NCBI RefSeq assembly: GCF_900129845.1
Contig: NZ_FQXB01000001.1
Span: forward strand, 310,001-374,000
Source: Cognatiyoonia sediminum
GTDB lineage: Bacteria; Pseudomonadota; Alphaproteobacteria; Rhodobacterales; Rhodobacteraceae
DNA: 64,000 nucleotides
Reading direction: 5' to 3'
Part shown: positions 28,296 to 37,823 of the stretch, one piece after another
How the letters are laid out: each line of letters begins with the position of its first letter
Numbering within the stretch: position 1 is the stretch's first letter
Notes under the pieces: model-generated
Told to the model about the DNA's origin: nothing
The model's database searches: none
What the model saw: only the letters and a program-made list of their open reading frames with translations
Position numbers and translations under genes: made by a program

Positions 28296-29435
28296 ATGGA
28301 CGTTTCTGTGAGTGAGGACGGCGGCATTCTCACATTAGCCACGCAGCAAAACACCATTCGCTTCCATGCGATTTGGCTGAGAGATAATTCTCCCGACCCT
28401 GATACGAAATCATCCGGGAATGGGCAGCGACTGATTGCATTGCGCGACATACCTAAGGATATACGAATTTCTAATGTGCAAGCCGACGGTGGAAGTCTCG
28501 ACATAACTTTCGCGCCAGAAGAAAAGACGGCGTCGTTCGATCTGGGCTGGTTGGTTGAAAACGCATATGATATCGGATCGAACCAAGGAAATGGCTGGCT
28601 GTCTGACGAGGTCACAAAGTGGGATTCGACTCTCCAATCTAGCGTGCCATCTGCAAAATTATCAGACCTCGCCCAGCGAGGTGACATCTATTCCGATTGG
28701 ATCGAAAAGATTGCCAGATATGGTTTCGGCAAAGTCGAGGGCGGGCCGGTCTCCGAAGGAGCGCTGTTCGATGTCGTAGACCTTTTTGGTTTTGTTCGCG
28801 AAACCAACTACGGCAAGCTTTTTGAAGTACGCACGGAAGTGAACCCGACCAATCTAGCCTTTACCGGTCTTGGTTTGCAGGCCCATACGGACAATCCCTA
28901 CCGCGATCCTGTTCCCACAATCCAAGTTCTCTATTGTCTGGAAAGCTCGGCGGCGGGCGGTGAAAATATGGTGGTGGACGGGTTTGCCTGTGCTCTTCGC
29001 TTGAAAGAGGAATCGCCAGAGCATTTTGATGTGCTCTCCGAGTACTGTGCCCGGTTCGAATACGCTGGCGAAGACGGGGTTTGTCTGACATCTAAGAGGC
29101 CATTGATTGAGCTTGCGCCGGATGGAGAGCTCATTGGCGTTAGGTTTAACAACCGATCTCTCTCGGCCGTAACAGATGTACCTTTTGAGAATATGGGACT
29201 CTGGTATGAAGCATATCGTCGTTTGGGTGAGATCATCGACGATCCGGCCATGGAAGTTGTTTTCCGACTAGAGCCTGGCGAGGCGTTTATCGTGGACAAC
29301 ACCCGCGTTTTACATGCGCGGAAAGCCTATTCGGGAACCGGAAAACGATGGCTTCAAGGGTGTTACGCCGACAAAGATGGGCTTTTGTCGACGAGAAACG
29401 CCTTGCGTCGTAAGGCCGGAAAGGGCGCAAAATGA
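28296..29435 (+). CDS. tmpA: TmpA-like Fe(II)/2-oxoglutarate dioxygenase (gamma-butyrobetaine hydroxylase family)
   Basis: The 379-residue protein has an N-terminal DUF971-like domain (~1-95) and a C-terminal TauD/GBBH-type double-stranded beta-helix domain. The iron triad is visible as His197 and Asp199 in LQAHTDNPYRD and His340 in TRVLHARKAY, with the 2-oxoglutarate Arg near 351. Such proteins are usually annotated as gamma-butyrobetaine hydroxylase. The next gene, overlapping by 4 bases, is a PhnZ-type oxygenase, so the pair matches TmpA/TmpB from Leisingera, in which TmpA hydroxylates 2-(trimethylammonio)ethylphosphonate at C1. The role is inferred from this pairing. Confidence 0.82.
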   Translation: MDVSVSEDGGILTLATQQNTIRFHAIWLRDNSPDPDTKSSGNGQRLIALRDIPKDIRISNVQADGGSLDITFAPEEKTASFDLGWLVENAYDIGSNQGNGWLSDEVTKWDSTLQSSVPSAKLSDLAQRGDIYSDWIEKIARYGFGKVEGGPVSEGALFDVVDLFGFVRETNYGKLFEVRTEVNPTNLAFTGLGLQAHTDNPYRDPVPTIQVLYCLESSAAGGENMVVDGFACALRLKEESPEHFDVLSEYCARFEYAGEDGVCLTSKRPLIELAPDGELIGVRFNNRSLSAVTDVPFENMGLWYEAYRRLGEIIDDPAMEVVFRLEPGEAFIVDNTRVLHARKAYSGTGKRWLQGCYADKDGLLSTRNALRRKAGKGAK

Positions 29436-30028
29436 CCGACAAACCCACAGATTTGACAGCGGAAAATATCGTTGAGTTTCTAGCGTCCATTTTCGAAAGG
29501 CGAGGTGCGGAAGAGTATTTAGGCGAGCCCGTGACAATCGGCGAACACATGCTTCAAGGGGCAACGATCGCAGAGCAAAACGGTCAATCTGATGAGATCA
29601 TCGTCGGTGCGCTCCTCCATGATATTGGGCACTTCACCTCTGAATTTGGGACATTCACGATGGACGACGTGGAAGATCGCCACCACGAGGATGCCGGTGC
29701 AAAAGTGCTAGAACGGTTTTTCCCGAAGGTCGTCACGGATTGCTGTAAATATCATGTGGCGGCTAAGCGCTATCTTTGCGCGACAAACCCCACTTACTTT
29801 GAAAGGCTTTCCGAGGCATCGGTCCATTCGCTCAACCTGCAGGGTGGTCCCATGTCGAAACAGGAAGTGAAAGAGTTTGAGAAAAACCCCAACCTCAAAG
29901 AGATCATTGCCGTTCGGTACTTAGACGAAGCTGGGAAAATTGCGGGAATGGAGACGCCAGATTTTCGGCACTTCGTTCCAAGGGTCAGAAGATTGGTACA
30001 CCAACATGTTGGTATGGTGGAAACCTAA
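29432..30028 (+). CDS. tmpB: TmpB/PhnZ-type HD-domain mixed-valence diiron oxygenase
   Basis: This 198-residue HD-domain protein aligns along its length with PhnZ. The six metal ligands are present: His39 (GEHMLQGA), His63 and Asp64 (LLHDIGHF), His85 (HHEDAGA), His108 (KYHVAAKRYL) and Asp165 (RYLDEAGK). The Tyr/Glu pair that gates the PhnZ active site is also present as Tyr29 and Glu32 in EYLGEP. Such enzymes break the C-P bond of 1-hydroxyphosphonates. With TmpA the expected products are glycine betaine and phosphate. It overlaps tmpA by 4 bases (ATGA) and is followed by a strong terminator. Confidence 0.87.
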   Translation: MTDKPTDLTAENIVEFLASIFERRGAEEYLGEPVTIGEHMLQGATIAEQNGQSDEIIVGALLHDIGHFTSEFGTFTMDDVEDRHHEDAGAKVLERFFPKVVTDCCKYHVAAKRYLCATNPTYFERLSEASVHSLNLQGGPMSKQEVKEFEKNPNLKEIIAVRYLDEAGKIAGMETPDFRHFVPRVRRLVHQHVGMVET

Positions 30029-30049
30029 GCTTCATTCCGACTAACCAAA

Positions 30050-30075
30050 AAAAGCGGACCTATTGGTCCGCTTTT
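30050..30075. terminator. Bidirectional terminator between tmpB and the bactofilin gene
   Basis: An 11-bp perfect stem (AAAAGCGGACC / GGTCCGCTTTT) with loop TATT is flanked by A and T runs. It serves the convergent tmpAB and bactofilin transcripts. Confidence 0.93.
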
Positions 30076-30095
30076 CGTTTGCTCGCAAAGTTCAG

Positions 30096-30569
30096 CTAAT
30101 CCGTAGCTTTCGCCTTCGAACTGCTGCCAGAAGACAAAGGATCGTCTTGGCGCTGTACGGACCCTTCAAAGTGGGCGCCGCTTTCGATGGCGATGGTTTT
30201 GTGGATGATGTCACCCTCAACACGCGCTGTCGAAGTTAGACGAACCTTCAAGCCACGCACGCGGCCAACGATACGGCCGTTGACCACAACGTCATCGGCA
30301 ACGACTTCGCCCTTGACGGTCGCGCCTTCGCCGACGGTCAACAGATGTGCACGAATGTCGCCTTCGACCTGACCTTCGATCTGGATGTCGCCAGAGGTTT
30401 TCAGGTTCCCTGTGATCAGCAAATCAGACGACAGCTGAGATGCCGGCGGCTTTGCCTTTGGCGCAGATGGCGCAGGGGTTGATGGGGCAGGAGCCGCTGG
30501 CTTGCTTTCAGCTTTAGCAGGAGTGTCTGCGCTTGGGCCAGGCTCGTTGATTTTGGATTTAGAAAACAT
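30096..30569 (-). CDS. Bactofilin (polymer-forming cytoskeletal protein)
   Basis: This 157-residue protein has a disordered Pro/Ala-rich N-terminal tail (~1-45), a beta-helical bactofilin core (~48-130, with LLITGNLKTSGDIQIEGQVEGDI and repeated VxGxV turns), and a polar C-terminal tail. Bactofilins form nucleotide-free filaments on the inner membrane and recruit cell-wall enzymes. Its start overlaps the end of an M23 peptidase gene by 11 bases. The same pairing occurs in other Alphaproteobacteria, where the peptidase (LmdC-type) is a bactofilin partner in shape control. Confidence 0.92.
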   Translation of the reverse strand: MFSKSKINEPGPSADTPAKAESKPAAPAPSTPAPSAPKAKPPASQLSSDLLITGNLKTSGDIQIEGQVEGDIRAHLLTVGEGATVKGEVVADDVVVNGRIVGRVRGLKVRLTSTARVEGDIIHKTIAIESGAHFEGSVQRQDDPLSSGSSSKAKATD

Positions 30570-31896
30570 TCTGTCCAGCTCTTATGTATGTCATGGGATT
30601 GACGGCATTGCCGCCAACGCGCACTTCGTAGTGCAGATGTGGTCCAGTGGACCGTCCAGAATTGCCCATATCACCTATTCGCTCACCACGCGAGACTCTT
30701 TCACCGACATTCACACGAATTCTGTTAAGATGGGCGTATCGTGTTTCAATGCCAAAGTCGTGTTGGATTTTTATTAGTCTGCCATAGCCCGAGGACCAGC
30801 TTGCATGGGTGACCACCCCGTCTGCTGTCGCATAGATTGGAGTGCCCACAGGTGCTGCAAAATCCGTTCCTGCGTGCATGCGACCCCATCGCGGGCCAAA
30901 GCCGGAGGTATAGCGGAAGTTCGATTTCACTGGGATGTCAAACGGCGCGCGTTCTGCCGCGATCCGATACATGTTGATGCGATCCATGCGGTCCAGAATG
31001 CTGTTGGCCCGCGCGGCATCTGGGTCGATGGTCCCGCCACTGGTGGAGAATTGCAGCGGCGCCAAAGGTCCGCCTTGACCGGAATATCCACGGCGAACTG
31101 CCGACAGTAGGCTGTCGGGGTTTAATCCTGCACTCCGGAACATCTGATCCAAAGGTTCAACGGAGACCAACATCGCCTCTTCCAACTGACGGAAGATTTC
31201 GTCGTTTTTGTCTTCCATCAACCGCAACTCAAGTTCCAACTCGGCGGCATGGTTGATGGCGTATTCGGCATCGGAGGCGATCATATCGCGTTCTGCCGCG
31301 GTTTCGGCAAGCGCTGTTGCAAGAAGGTCAACTGTTCCATCGCCCTCTTGCGATGAGGCAACAGCCGCCGCGCCGCCATTCTCTGTTATCTCAGCAAGCT
31401 CGCTGCGCGCAACCTCACGCTCTTGCATGGTGTCGCGCAACGTTCCCTGAACAGCGTCCAAAGCAGTCTCCAACTCCCTACGCCGTTCTTCGGTGCGGAG
31501 GAGCTCGGTCTGCATCATCGAGATTTGCGAAAGGGCAGAACTAAACCGCTGCTGGGCGGCGATGGCTTCCTCTGCGCGCGCGTCGCGCTCATCAGACAAA
31601 GCATTCAAGCGCTGTTCATAGATCAACTGATCGCGCTGCGCCTGAGCGCGGAAGTTGCCTGAACCGATACTGTCCATCAGCAAGATCGCGGTGGCCACAA
31701 TTGTCCAGGCGACAACTGCCGCTCCACCAGCCCATGCCACAAGCTGGGTTTCCGGTTTCAATCGAATGAACCGCGTTTCGGTGTCAGATCTCAGAAAGAG
31801 TCTCTTTTCTGGAAAGTGCTTTTCCAATTTCGCGTGAATGCGATGTGCAATCCGTGATTTCACGTTGTCGTTCCTAGCCCCATCCATCCCTCGCAT
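30559..31896 (-). CDS. Membrane-anchored M23 (LytM-type) peptidoglycan endopeptidase
   Basis: The protein has a short cytoplasmic N-terminus, one membrane helix (LVAWAGGAAVVAWTIVATAILLM), a long periplasmic coiled-coil rich in Glu, Arg and Ala, and a C-terminal M23 domain. Zinc and catalytic residues are visible in GRMHAGTDFAAPVG and TGPHLHYEVRVGG, so the enzyme should be active. I chose the ATG at 31896 (MRGMDGARND); an ATG 9 bases downstream or a start further upstream is possible. The overlap with the bactofilin gene supports a joint role in localised cell-wall cleavage. Confidence 0.9.
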   Translation of the reverse strand: MRGMDGARNDNVKSRIAHRIHAKLEKHFPEKRLFLRSDTETRFIRLKPETQLVAWAGGAAVVAWTIVATAILLMDSIGSGNFRAQAQRDQLIYEQRLNALSDERDARAEEAIAAQQRFSSALSQISMMQTELLRTEERRRELETALDAVQGTLRDTMQEREVARSELAEITENGGAAAVASSQEGDGTVDLLATALAETAAERDMIASDAEYAINHAAELELELRLMEDKNDEIFRQLEEAMLVSVEPLDQMFRSAGLNPDSLLSAVRRGYSGQGGPLAPLQFSTSGGTIDPDAARANSILDRMDRINMYRIAAERAPFDIPVKSNFRYTSGFGPRWGRMHAGTDFAAPVGTPIYATADGVVTHASWSSGYGRLIKIQHDFGIETRYAHLNRIRVNVGERVSRGERIGDMGNSGRSTGPHLHYEVRVGGNAVNPMTYIRAGQNVF

Positions 31897-32022
31897 TTCG
31901 GCCCCCACCAAAATGCACCCGAGTTTGTTAACGAATTGAACCCAATGCTGCAACGATTTTGACCAAAAACATGTTGAATACGAACGTCTTGGCGAGTCTT
32001 TGCCGATGACGTAGGGGCCGCT

Positions 32023-32844
32023 TCACGCCCTTGCTTCGTATTCTTCGGTGAGAGGCCAATAGAAATCGGGCGGTAGTCCGGCTTCTGCGCGTTTTTCTTC
32101 GTTGAACGGCGGTTTCAGTGTGCTGTGGAAATACTTGCGGACCAACCTATGGAAAACCTCTGTCGGATCAAGGTTGTCCCGTCCGCAGAGAAAATTAAAC
32201 CACTTTGACCCGTAAGCGACGTGATGCACCTCTTCGGCATAAATCACTTCCAAAGCATCTATCGCCTGCTGGTTCTTGGATTGTTTAAAGAGCTTGATCA
32301 TCCCAGGGGTCACATCAAGCCCGCGCGCCTCCAACACCATTGGCACGACGGCAAGGCGGGCCATGATATCGCCTGTGGTATCTTCTGCCGCACGCCACAT
32401 ACCTGCGTGGGCAGGGAGCGCGCCATAGTGGCTTCCAAGCGCTTCAAGACAGTCGCACATCAGATTGAAATGTTTACTTTCTTCATCAGCGGCTTTGACC
32501 CAATCGTCAAAGAACCCAATCGGCATCTCGATATCTGGAAACCGCGCGATGATGTCCCAATGCAAATCAACCGCATTCAATTCGATATGGGCCACCGCAT
32601 GAAGCAAAGCCAATCGACCCGCCTCTGATCCCGGTTTGCGTTTCGGAACATCGCGCGGGTCCAGAAGCTCTGGTTCACTCGGACGGGCCGGAAAATCCGG
32701 CGGGTTCGCGCGGCCGAGCTCCGGCAGTTCACCCGCCTTCCGCGCTGCCTGCCACTCTGCCGCATACTGTCGAGAAAGGGCGGTCTTGGTGCGACCATCT
32801 GCCGTCGACAGCACATCGACCGCCATTTCTCGAAGTGGTTTCAT
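32023..32844 (-). CDS. DUF455 ferritin-like protein
   Basis: This 273-residue protein belongs to the DUF455 family, which has a ferritin-like four-helix fold. Probable metal ligands appear in the four helices: VAHIELNAVDLHWD, DEESKHFNLM, LEARGLDVTPG and YAEEVHHVAYG, forming the Glu/His pattern of a diiron site. A link to tRNA hydroxylation has been proposed for related ferritin-like families, but the role here is unknown. It lies 10 bases downstream of bcp on the same strand and is likely co-transcribed. Confidence 0.88.
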   Translation of the reverse strand: MKPLREMAVDVLSTADGRTKTALSRQYAAEWQAARKAGELPELGRANPPDFPARPSEPELLDPRDVPKRKPGSEAGRLALLHAVAHIELNAVDLHWDIIARFPDIEMPIGFFDDWVKAADEESKHFNLMCDCLEALGSHYGALPAHAGMWRAAEDTTGDIMARLAVVPMVLEARGLDVTPGMIKLFKQSKNQQAIDALEVIYAEEVHHVAYGSKWFNFLCGRDNLDPTEVFHRLVRKYFHSTLKPPFNEEKRAEAGLPPDFYWPLTEEYEARA

Positions 32845-32854
32845 CTTTTGATCC

Positions 32855-33322
32855 TCAGAGCGCTTTGACCGCGTCCAGCACGGCGTCTGAATGGCCTGGC
32901 ACTTTCACTTTGCGCCAGATTTGAGCGATTTTACCCTCAGTATCAATCAGGTAAGTTGCGCGCTCGATCCCCATGTAAGTCTTGCCATACATCGATTTTT
33001 CAACCCAAACGCCATAGTCTTCGCACATGCTTCCCTTTTCGTCCGACAAAAGCGGGATTCCAAGGTCATGCTTGGCGATGAATTTTTCATGTTTGGCGAC
33101 TTTGTCTTTGGAAATGCCATAGATCACGGTGTTGAGCGCGGCAAACTCATCCTTTTGGCCGGTAAAGGCGATGGCCTCTTTGGTGCAGCCAGGAGTGTCG
33201 TCTTTGGGGTAGAAATAAAGCACCACGTTTTGCCCTTTCAGGTCTGAAAGCGAGACCTCATCACCGCCATCACGAGGGAGAGAGAAACCGGGCGCTGGAT
33301 CACCGATGTTCAAATCAGCCAT
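32855..33322 (-). CDS. bcp: Thiol peroxidase of the BCP/PrxQ family
   Basis: This 155-residue peroxiredoxin reduces hydrogen peroxide and organic hydroperoxides. The peroxidatic Cys is Cys46 in KDDTPGCTKEA. The E. coli-type resolving Cys five residues later is absent (Ile), but Cys100 in GSMCEDYGVW is in the place of the resolving Cys of other PrxQ subgroups. It is the first gene of a pair with the DUF455 protein and is divergent from the large AsmA-like gene. Confidence 0.94.
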   Translation of the reverse strand: MADLNIGDPAPGFSLPRDGGDEVSLSDLKGQNVVLYFYPKDDTPGCTKEAIAFTGQKDEFAALNTVIYGISKDKVAKHEKFIAKHDLGIPLLSDEKGSMCEDYGVWVEKSMYGKTYMGIERATYLIDTEGKIAQIWRKVKVPGHSDAVLDAVKAL

Positions 33323-33399
33323 TTTATGCCTTCCTTTTGAATTTTCGACTGCATTTGCAATGAGTTTTAGGGCACAAAGGCCAAAGTTAAAGGGGCCTT

Positions 33400-36300
33400 A
33401 TGACCGAAACCGAACAGGCAGATGAACCAAAGACCAAAGCAAGGTCAAAGCGAAAGGTCGCTTGGCATGCTCTACGGTCTGTGGGCTTGTTGCTGTTCCT
33501 GCCGGTTCTGTTTGCCTTGGTGGCAGCGGTGATGCTGTTTGACCGCGACATCACGGCACCGAGTTGGGTCAAGTCTGAAGTGTCCCAGCGGGCGGAGAGA
33601 GCGCTTGCTGGTGGCTCGATCGAGTTTGGCGCGATCAACGTGAATGTCGGTCGCGATTTGCATCCGAGTTTGCGGTTGGAGGACACAACCCTCCGTGATG
33701 CCAATGGTGAAGTTTTGGTCAATGTGGATGAGATCTCCGGCCTTATTTCCCCCCGTGGTTTGGTGCTCGAGCGCGCAGCCCTTTTGCAAGAGGTGGTTTT
33801 CAGTGGGATTGAACTAACGCTCAATCGGACAGCTGAGGGCGAGGTCGCCTTGTCTTTTGACAACACCACAGGTCCCGCACAAACAGCCCCCGACCTGATT
33901 TCGCTTCTCACGCAGGTCGAGCAGGTGTTTGAACAACCCGCGCTCGTCGCGTTGGAGCAAATCGAACTCGCCGACCTGTCCATCATCTACCGTGATGATC
34001 GCTCAGATCAGACGTGGCAGGTGGAGAGTGGAGGGGTTTCGCTCGATCTGCGAGGAGATCAGTTGCTGGCGGTGGCCGATTTACCGTTCGTGCAGGCGTC
34101 TGGTGAAATGGGGTTGGCCGCGCTGGACCTACGGCAGATGCGGTCATCTGGTCAGGCTGATCTTGCTGTCTCAATAGAGAACATCAGAGCCAAAGATCTG
34201 GCCGCGCAAAGTTCTGCGGTGAGTTTTCTTGCAAATGTTGACGCACCACTCACCGCGTCTTTGCACATGTCCATCGAAGAGGGCGGGGTCTTCACGCCTA
34301 TTCGCGTCGCCCTCAATTTGGACGAAGGGGTCGTGAAAACTGGGCCGAATACACCCGGATTGGAGTTTGAAACTGCGCAGGCACTCCTAAGTTTTGACCC
34401 CGCCACCCGCATCGTGACATTCGACGACGTGTTGATGTCATCTAATTGGGGCGGTCTGAACGCTCAAGGCCAATTGATCCTGATTGGTACGGAACAAGGC
34501 CTGCCTACAGAAATCATCAGCCAATTTACGATGCGAGAAGTCACCCTGTCTCCACCAGGCATTTTTGCGGAGCCCAAATCCATCGACGGTGCAAGCATCG
34601 ATCTGCGTGCCTCGCTCGATCCGTTTGTTTTAGATATCGGGCAGTTCGTCGTTCATGATGCGCATCAACCATTGCAAGCCGCAGGGCGCGTTTTGGTGGA
34701 CGGCCAAGGTGTCACGGCGGATCTGGATTTCGAAGTCCCGCGTATCGAACACACCGACCTGCGTGCATGGTGGCCAGAAGGCCGAAAGGTTGGGACGCGA
34801 GAGTGGTTGACGGAGAATGTCTCGACCGGCGTTTTGGTCGACATGGTAGGCGGTGTGCGTATCCGCCCCGAGTTGCCTGCGATGTACAGTGTTGGGTTTC
34901 AGTATGAAGACGCCACAGTCAAATACCTGAAAGATTTGCCGCCACTTGAGAACGGATCGGGCTACGCCAGCTTCCTCGACAATGCGTTTTTTCTGAGCGT
35001 AGACGAAGGCTACATCGAAGCTCCGCAGGGGGGACAAATTGATCTCGAAGGCTCTGATCTTGAAATCAGAGATTTGCGCGTCAAAGGTGGCCCGATTGAT
35101 CTGAATATCCGCGGTGCGAGTTCCATCACAGCAGCGCTTTCGACGCTGGATTTGCCGCCTTTCGAATTCATGCAAAAGGCAAACTTGCCTGTCACACTTG
35201 CTGACGGCTTGGCCCAGTTTGATGGCCTTGTGACGTTTCCGTTGAAGAAAAAACTGACCAAGCCGGAAGTTGCGTTTTCCTTTGACGCAGATCTGCGTCG
35301 TGTCGCTAGCGACAGGCTGATCCCAAACCGAAGCCTTTCCGCTCCCGATCTCAGCTTGGCTGTCACGGCTGATCGTATTGAGCTTGAAGGCGACCTGAGC
35401 GTCGATGGCGTGCCGCTAAACGCAAACTACGCCCAAACCTTCGGGCCCGATGGCGGGCGTCTGGTGTCAGGTGAGGTAGAGCTTTCGCAACGCTTCCTCG
35501 ATGGTTTCAACATCTCACTACCGCCCGGCACTCTGAGAGGCGAAGGTAGAGGTACGTTCGAAATAGCTCTGCCAAAGGACGCGCCGCCAAAGTTCGAAAT
35601 GACGACAGACCTTGCAGGCGTCGGATTATCCATTCCGGCCCTGAATTGGTCGATGAGCGAGCGTGCAACGGGCCTTCTTTCCATCAGCGGGTCGCTGGCA
35701 AACCCTGTTCAATTGGATCGTTTGGAGATTGATGGGCCGGGGCTGGATTTGGTGGGATCGGTCGACCTTTCACCAACTGGCGGTTTCGAACGCGCACAAT
35801 TCTCGCAACTTCGGGTCGGCAATTGGCTCAATGCGCCAGTCACTTTGCGTGGACGGGGCGCAGGGCGACCGGCCGCTGTTCAGATCAACGGTGGTGCGCT
35901 CGATTTGCGGCAAGCGAGCTTCGGTGGAGGGCAATCTCGCTCCGGTCCGTTGGATTTAAATTTTGACCGGTTGCAGGTCACGGAAGGCATCGCGTTGACC
36001 GACTTCAGAGGGGCGTTCGACGAAGGTGTCGGTCTGAGCGGTCAGTTTACAGCAAACATAAACGGCCAGACCGCCATCCGTGGAACACTTGTGCCGCAAA
36101 ATGGGCGCACGGCCATGCGTTTACAAACTGATGATGCGGGCAGGGCGGCAGCTGCAGCGGGTTTGCTTCGGAACGGTGTGGGCGGCGTTCTCGATCTGTT
36201 TCTGATCCCTGCTGAACAAGATGGCGTGTTTGACGGGGTTCTAAAGATTGAACGCCTCCGCATCAGAGATGCACCCGCGATGGCTGCCCTACTAGACGCC

Positions 36301-36681
36301 ATCAGTGTAGTGGGCCTTCTGCAACAACTCGACGGCCAAGGCTTGGCGTTAGAGGAAGTCGACGCGCGTTTCCGACTAACCCCTACCCAACTCATTGTCA
36401 CCGAAGCCAGCGCCGTCGGTCCGGGGCTTGGCATTTCCATTGATGGCATCTACACGCTCGCCAGCAAATCGATGGATTTTCAGGGGGTCATTTCGCCCGT
36501 TTATCTATTGAACGGTATTGGATCACTTTTGACGCGGAAGGGCGAGGGATTGATCGGCTTCAATTTCAATCTTACCGGGCAAACGGACAACCCGAATGTC
36601 TTGGTCAACCCGCTCTCTGCGCTGACACCGGGTATGTTCCGCGAATTGTTCCGCAGACCCCCGCCGCAGGTGTCTCAATGA
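33400..36681 (+). CDS. Large AsmA/YhdP-like envelope protein (DUF3971)
   Basis: This 1093-residue protein has a basic cytoplasmic N-terminus, one membrane helix (~28-50, [21 protein letters not shown]) and a long periplasmic region rich in beta strands. It ends with an AsmA-like block ([27 protein letters not shown]) and [18 protein letters not shown], typical of the AsmA/TamB/YhdP group. Members bridge inner and outer membranes and are linked to phospholipid transport. That function is inferred by family. The stop overlaps the queA start by 4 bases. Confidence 0.87.
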   Translation: MTETEQADEPKTKARSKRKVAWHALRSVGLLLFLPVLFALVAAVMLFDRDITAPSWVKSEVSQRAERALAGGSIEFGAINVNVGRDLHPSLRLEDTTLRDANGEVLVNVDEISGLISPRGLVLERAALLQEVVFSGIELTLNRTAEGEVALSFDNTTGPAQTAPDLISLLTQVEQVFEQPALVALEQIELADLSIIYRDDRSDQTWQVESGGVSLDLRGDQLLAVADLPFVQASGEMGLAALDLRQMRSSGQADLAVSIENIRAKDLAAQSSAVSFLANVDAPLTASLHMSIEEGGVFTPIRVALNLDEGVVKTGPNTPGLEFETAQALLSFDPATRIVTFDDVLMSSNWGGLNAQGQLILIGTEQGLPTEIISQFTMREVTLSPPGIFAEPKSIDGASIDLRASLDPFVLDIGQFVVHDAHQPLQAAGRVLVDGQGVTADLDFEVPRIEHTDLRAWWPEGRKVGTREWLTENVSTGVLVDMVGGVRIRPELPAMYSVGFQYEDATVKYLKDLPPLENGSGYASFLDNAFFLSVDEGYIEAPQGGQIDLEGSDLEIRDLRVKGGPIDLNIRGASSITAALSTLDLPPFEFMQKANLPVTLADGLAQFDGLVTFPLKKKLTKPEVAFSFDADLRRVASDRLIPNRSLSAPDLSLAVTADRIELEGDLSVDGVPLNANYAQTFGPDGGRLVSGEVELSQRFLDGFNISLPPGTLRGEGRGTFEIALPKDAPPKFEMTTDLAGVGLSIPALNWSMSERATGLLSISGSLANPVQLDRLEIDGPGLDLVGSVDLSPTGGFERAQFSQLRVGNWLNAPVTLRGRGAGRPAAVQINGGALDLRQASFGGGQSRSGPLDLNFDRLQVTEGIALTDFRGAFDEGVGLSGQFTANINGQTAIRGTLVPQNGRTAMRLQTDDAGRAAAAAGLLRNGVGGVLDLFLIPAEQDGVFDGVLKIERLRIRDAPAMAALLDAISVVGLLQQLDGQGLALEEVDARFRLTPTQLIVTEASAVGPGLGISIDGIYTLASKSMDFQGVISPVYLLNGIGSLLTRKGEGLIGFNFNLTGQTDNPNVLVNPLSALTPGMFRELFRRPPPQVSQ

Positions 36682-37742
36682 AGCTGTCAGATTTTGATTT
36701 CGATCTGCCAGAGCATCTGATCGCCACAAGACCAGCAAATCCAAAGACATCAGCCAAACTGCTTGTCGCTGGGCCGGATCGGATCGAGGACCTGATCGTC
36801 GCTGATCTAACGAAGGTGTTGCGCGCTGGAGATCGGTTGGTGCTCAACGACACCAAAGTCATTCCGGCGCGCCTTTCGGGCACCCGCACCAGAACGGGCG
36901 AAGCAGGCACAACGCAGGCTGCCATTGAGGTGACATTGCTCGAACCGCAAGCCAGTGGCACGTGGTCGGCCTTGGTCAAGCCGTTGAAAAAAGTGCGCGA
37001 TGGAGAAACGATCAAGTTCTCTGATGCCCTTTCGGCCGAACTTGTCAGCCGTGCAGACGGGCAAGCGAGTCTTGTGTTCAACTTGACCGGCGACGATTTC
37101 GATGCTGCTTTGGCGGACGTAGGCGCCATGCCCTTGCCGCCTTACATCGCCGCCAAACGCGCTGCAGATGAGCAGGACAAAACTGATTATCAAACCGAGT
37201 GGGCGAAGCATTCTGGCGCGGTGGCGGCTCCTACGGCGTCGCTGCATTTTGACCAACCCTTACTGGACACCCTCGCAGAAATGGGTGTCGAGTTCTCCTT
37301 TGTCACACTGCACGTCGGTGCGGGCACGTTCCTTCCGGTTAAAGTGGACGACATCAAAGATCATAAGATGCACGCTGAATTGGGTTATGTATCCGCGCAA
37401 GCTGCGGATGAGATCAACGCGACGAAGCGAGCAGGGGGGCGCGTAATCCCCGTTGGCACCACGGCGCTTCGACTGATCGAAAGCGCGGCCAAAGGCGGCG
37501 AACTTCACGCTTGGGAAGGACCAACGGATATCTTCATCACTCCGGGGTTTCCATTTCAGATAGCCGATGCCTTGATGACCAACTTTCACCTGCCAAAGTC
37601 GACATTGATGATGCTGGTCTCTGCCCTGATCGGATCGGATCGGATCAAAGACATCTACGCCCATGCCATTTCTCAAAACTACCGTTTCTTTTCCTATGGC
37701 GATGCCTCGCTTTTGATGCCAAATGGCAGCGAATTGCCGTAG
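36678..37742 (+). CDS. queA: S-adenosylmethionine:tRNA ribosyltransferase-isomerase
   Basis: QueA (354 residues) transfers and isomerises the ribosyl part of SAM onto 7-aminomethyl-7-deazaguanine in tRNA, giving epoxyqueuosine. The start [31 protein letters not shown] and the C-terminal [16 protein letters not shown] and [12 protein letters not shown] are the classic family blocks. It overlaps the AsmA-like gene by 4 bases. No other queuosine gene is in the window. Confidence 0.96.
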   Translation: MKLSDFDFDLPEHLIATRPANPKTSAKLLVAGPDRIEDLIVADLTKVLRAGDRLVLNDTKVIPARLSGTRTRTGEAGTTQAAIEVTLLEPQASGTWSALVKPLKKVRDGETIKFSDALSAELVSRADGQASLVFNLTGDDFDAALADVGAMPLPPYIAAKRAADEQDKTDYQTEWAKHSGAVAAPTASLHFDQPLLDTLAEMGVEFSFVTLHVGAGTFLPVKVDDIKDHKMHAELGYVSAQAADEINATKRAGGRVIPVGTTALRLIESAAKGGELHAWEGPTDIFITPGFPFQIADALMTNFHLPKSTLMMLVSALIGSDRIKDIYAHAISQNYRFFSYGDASLLMPNGSELP

Positions 37743-37823
37743 GCGACATCTCGAGTCGTTTGCAGTCTAGAACGCAGTCAAGAAGTCCGGCTAACTACCG
37801 CTATAGACCCCTGAAAGGGACAC

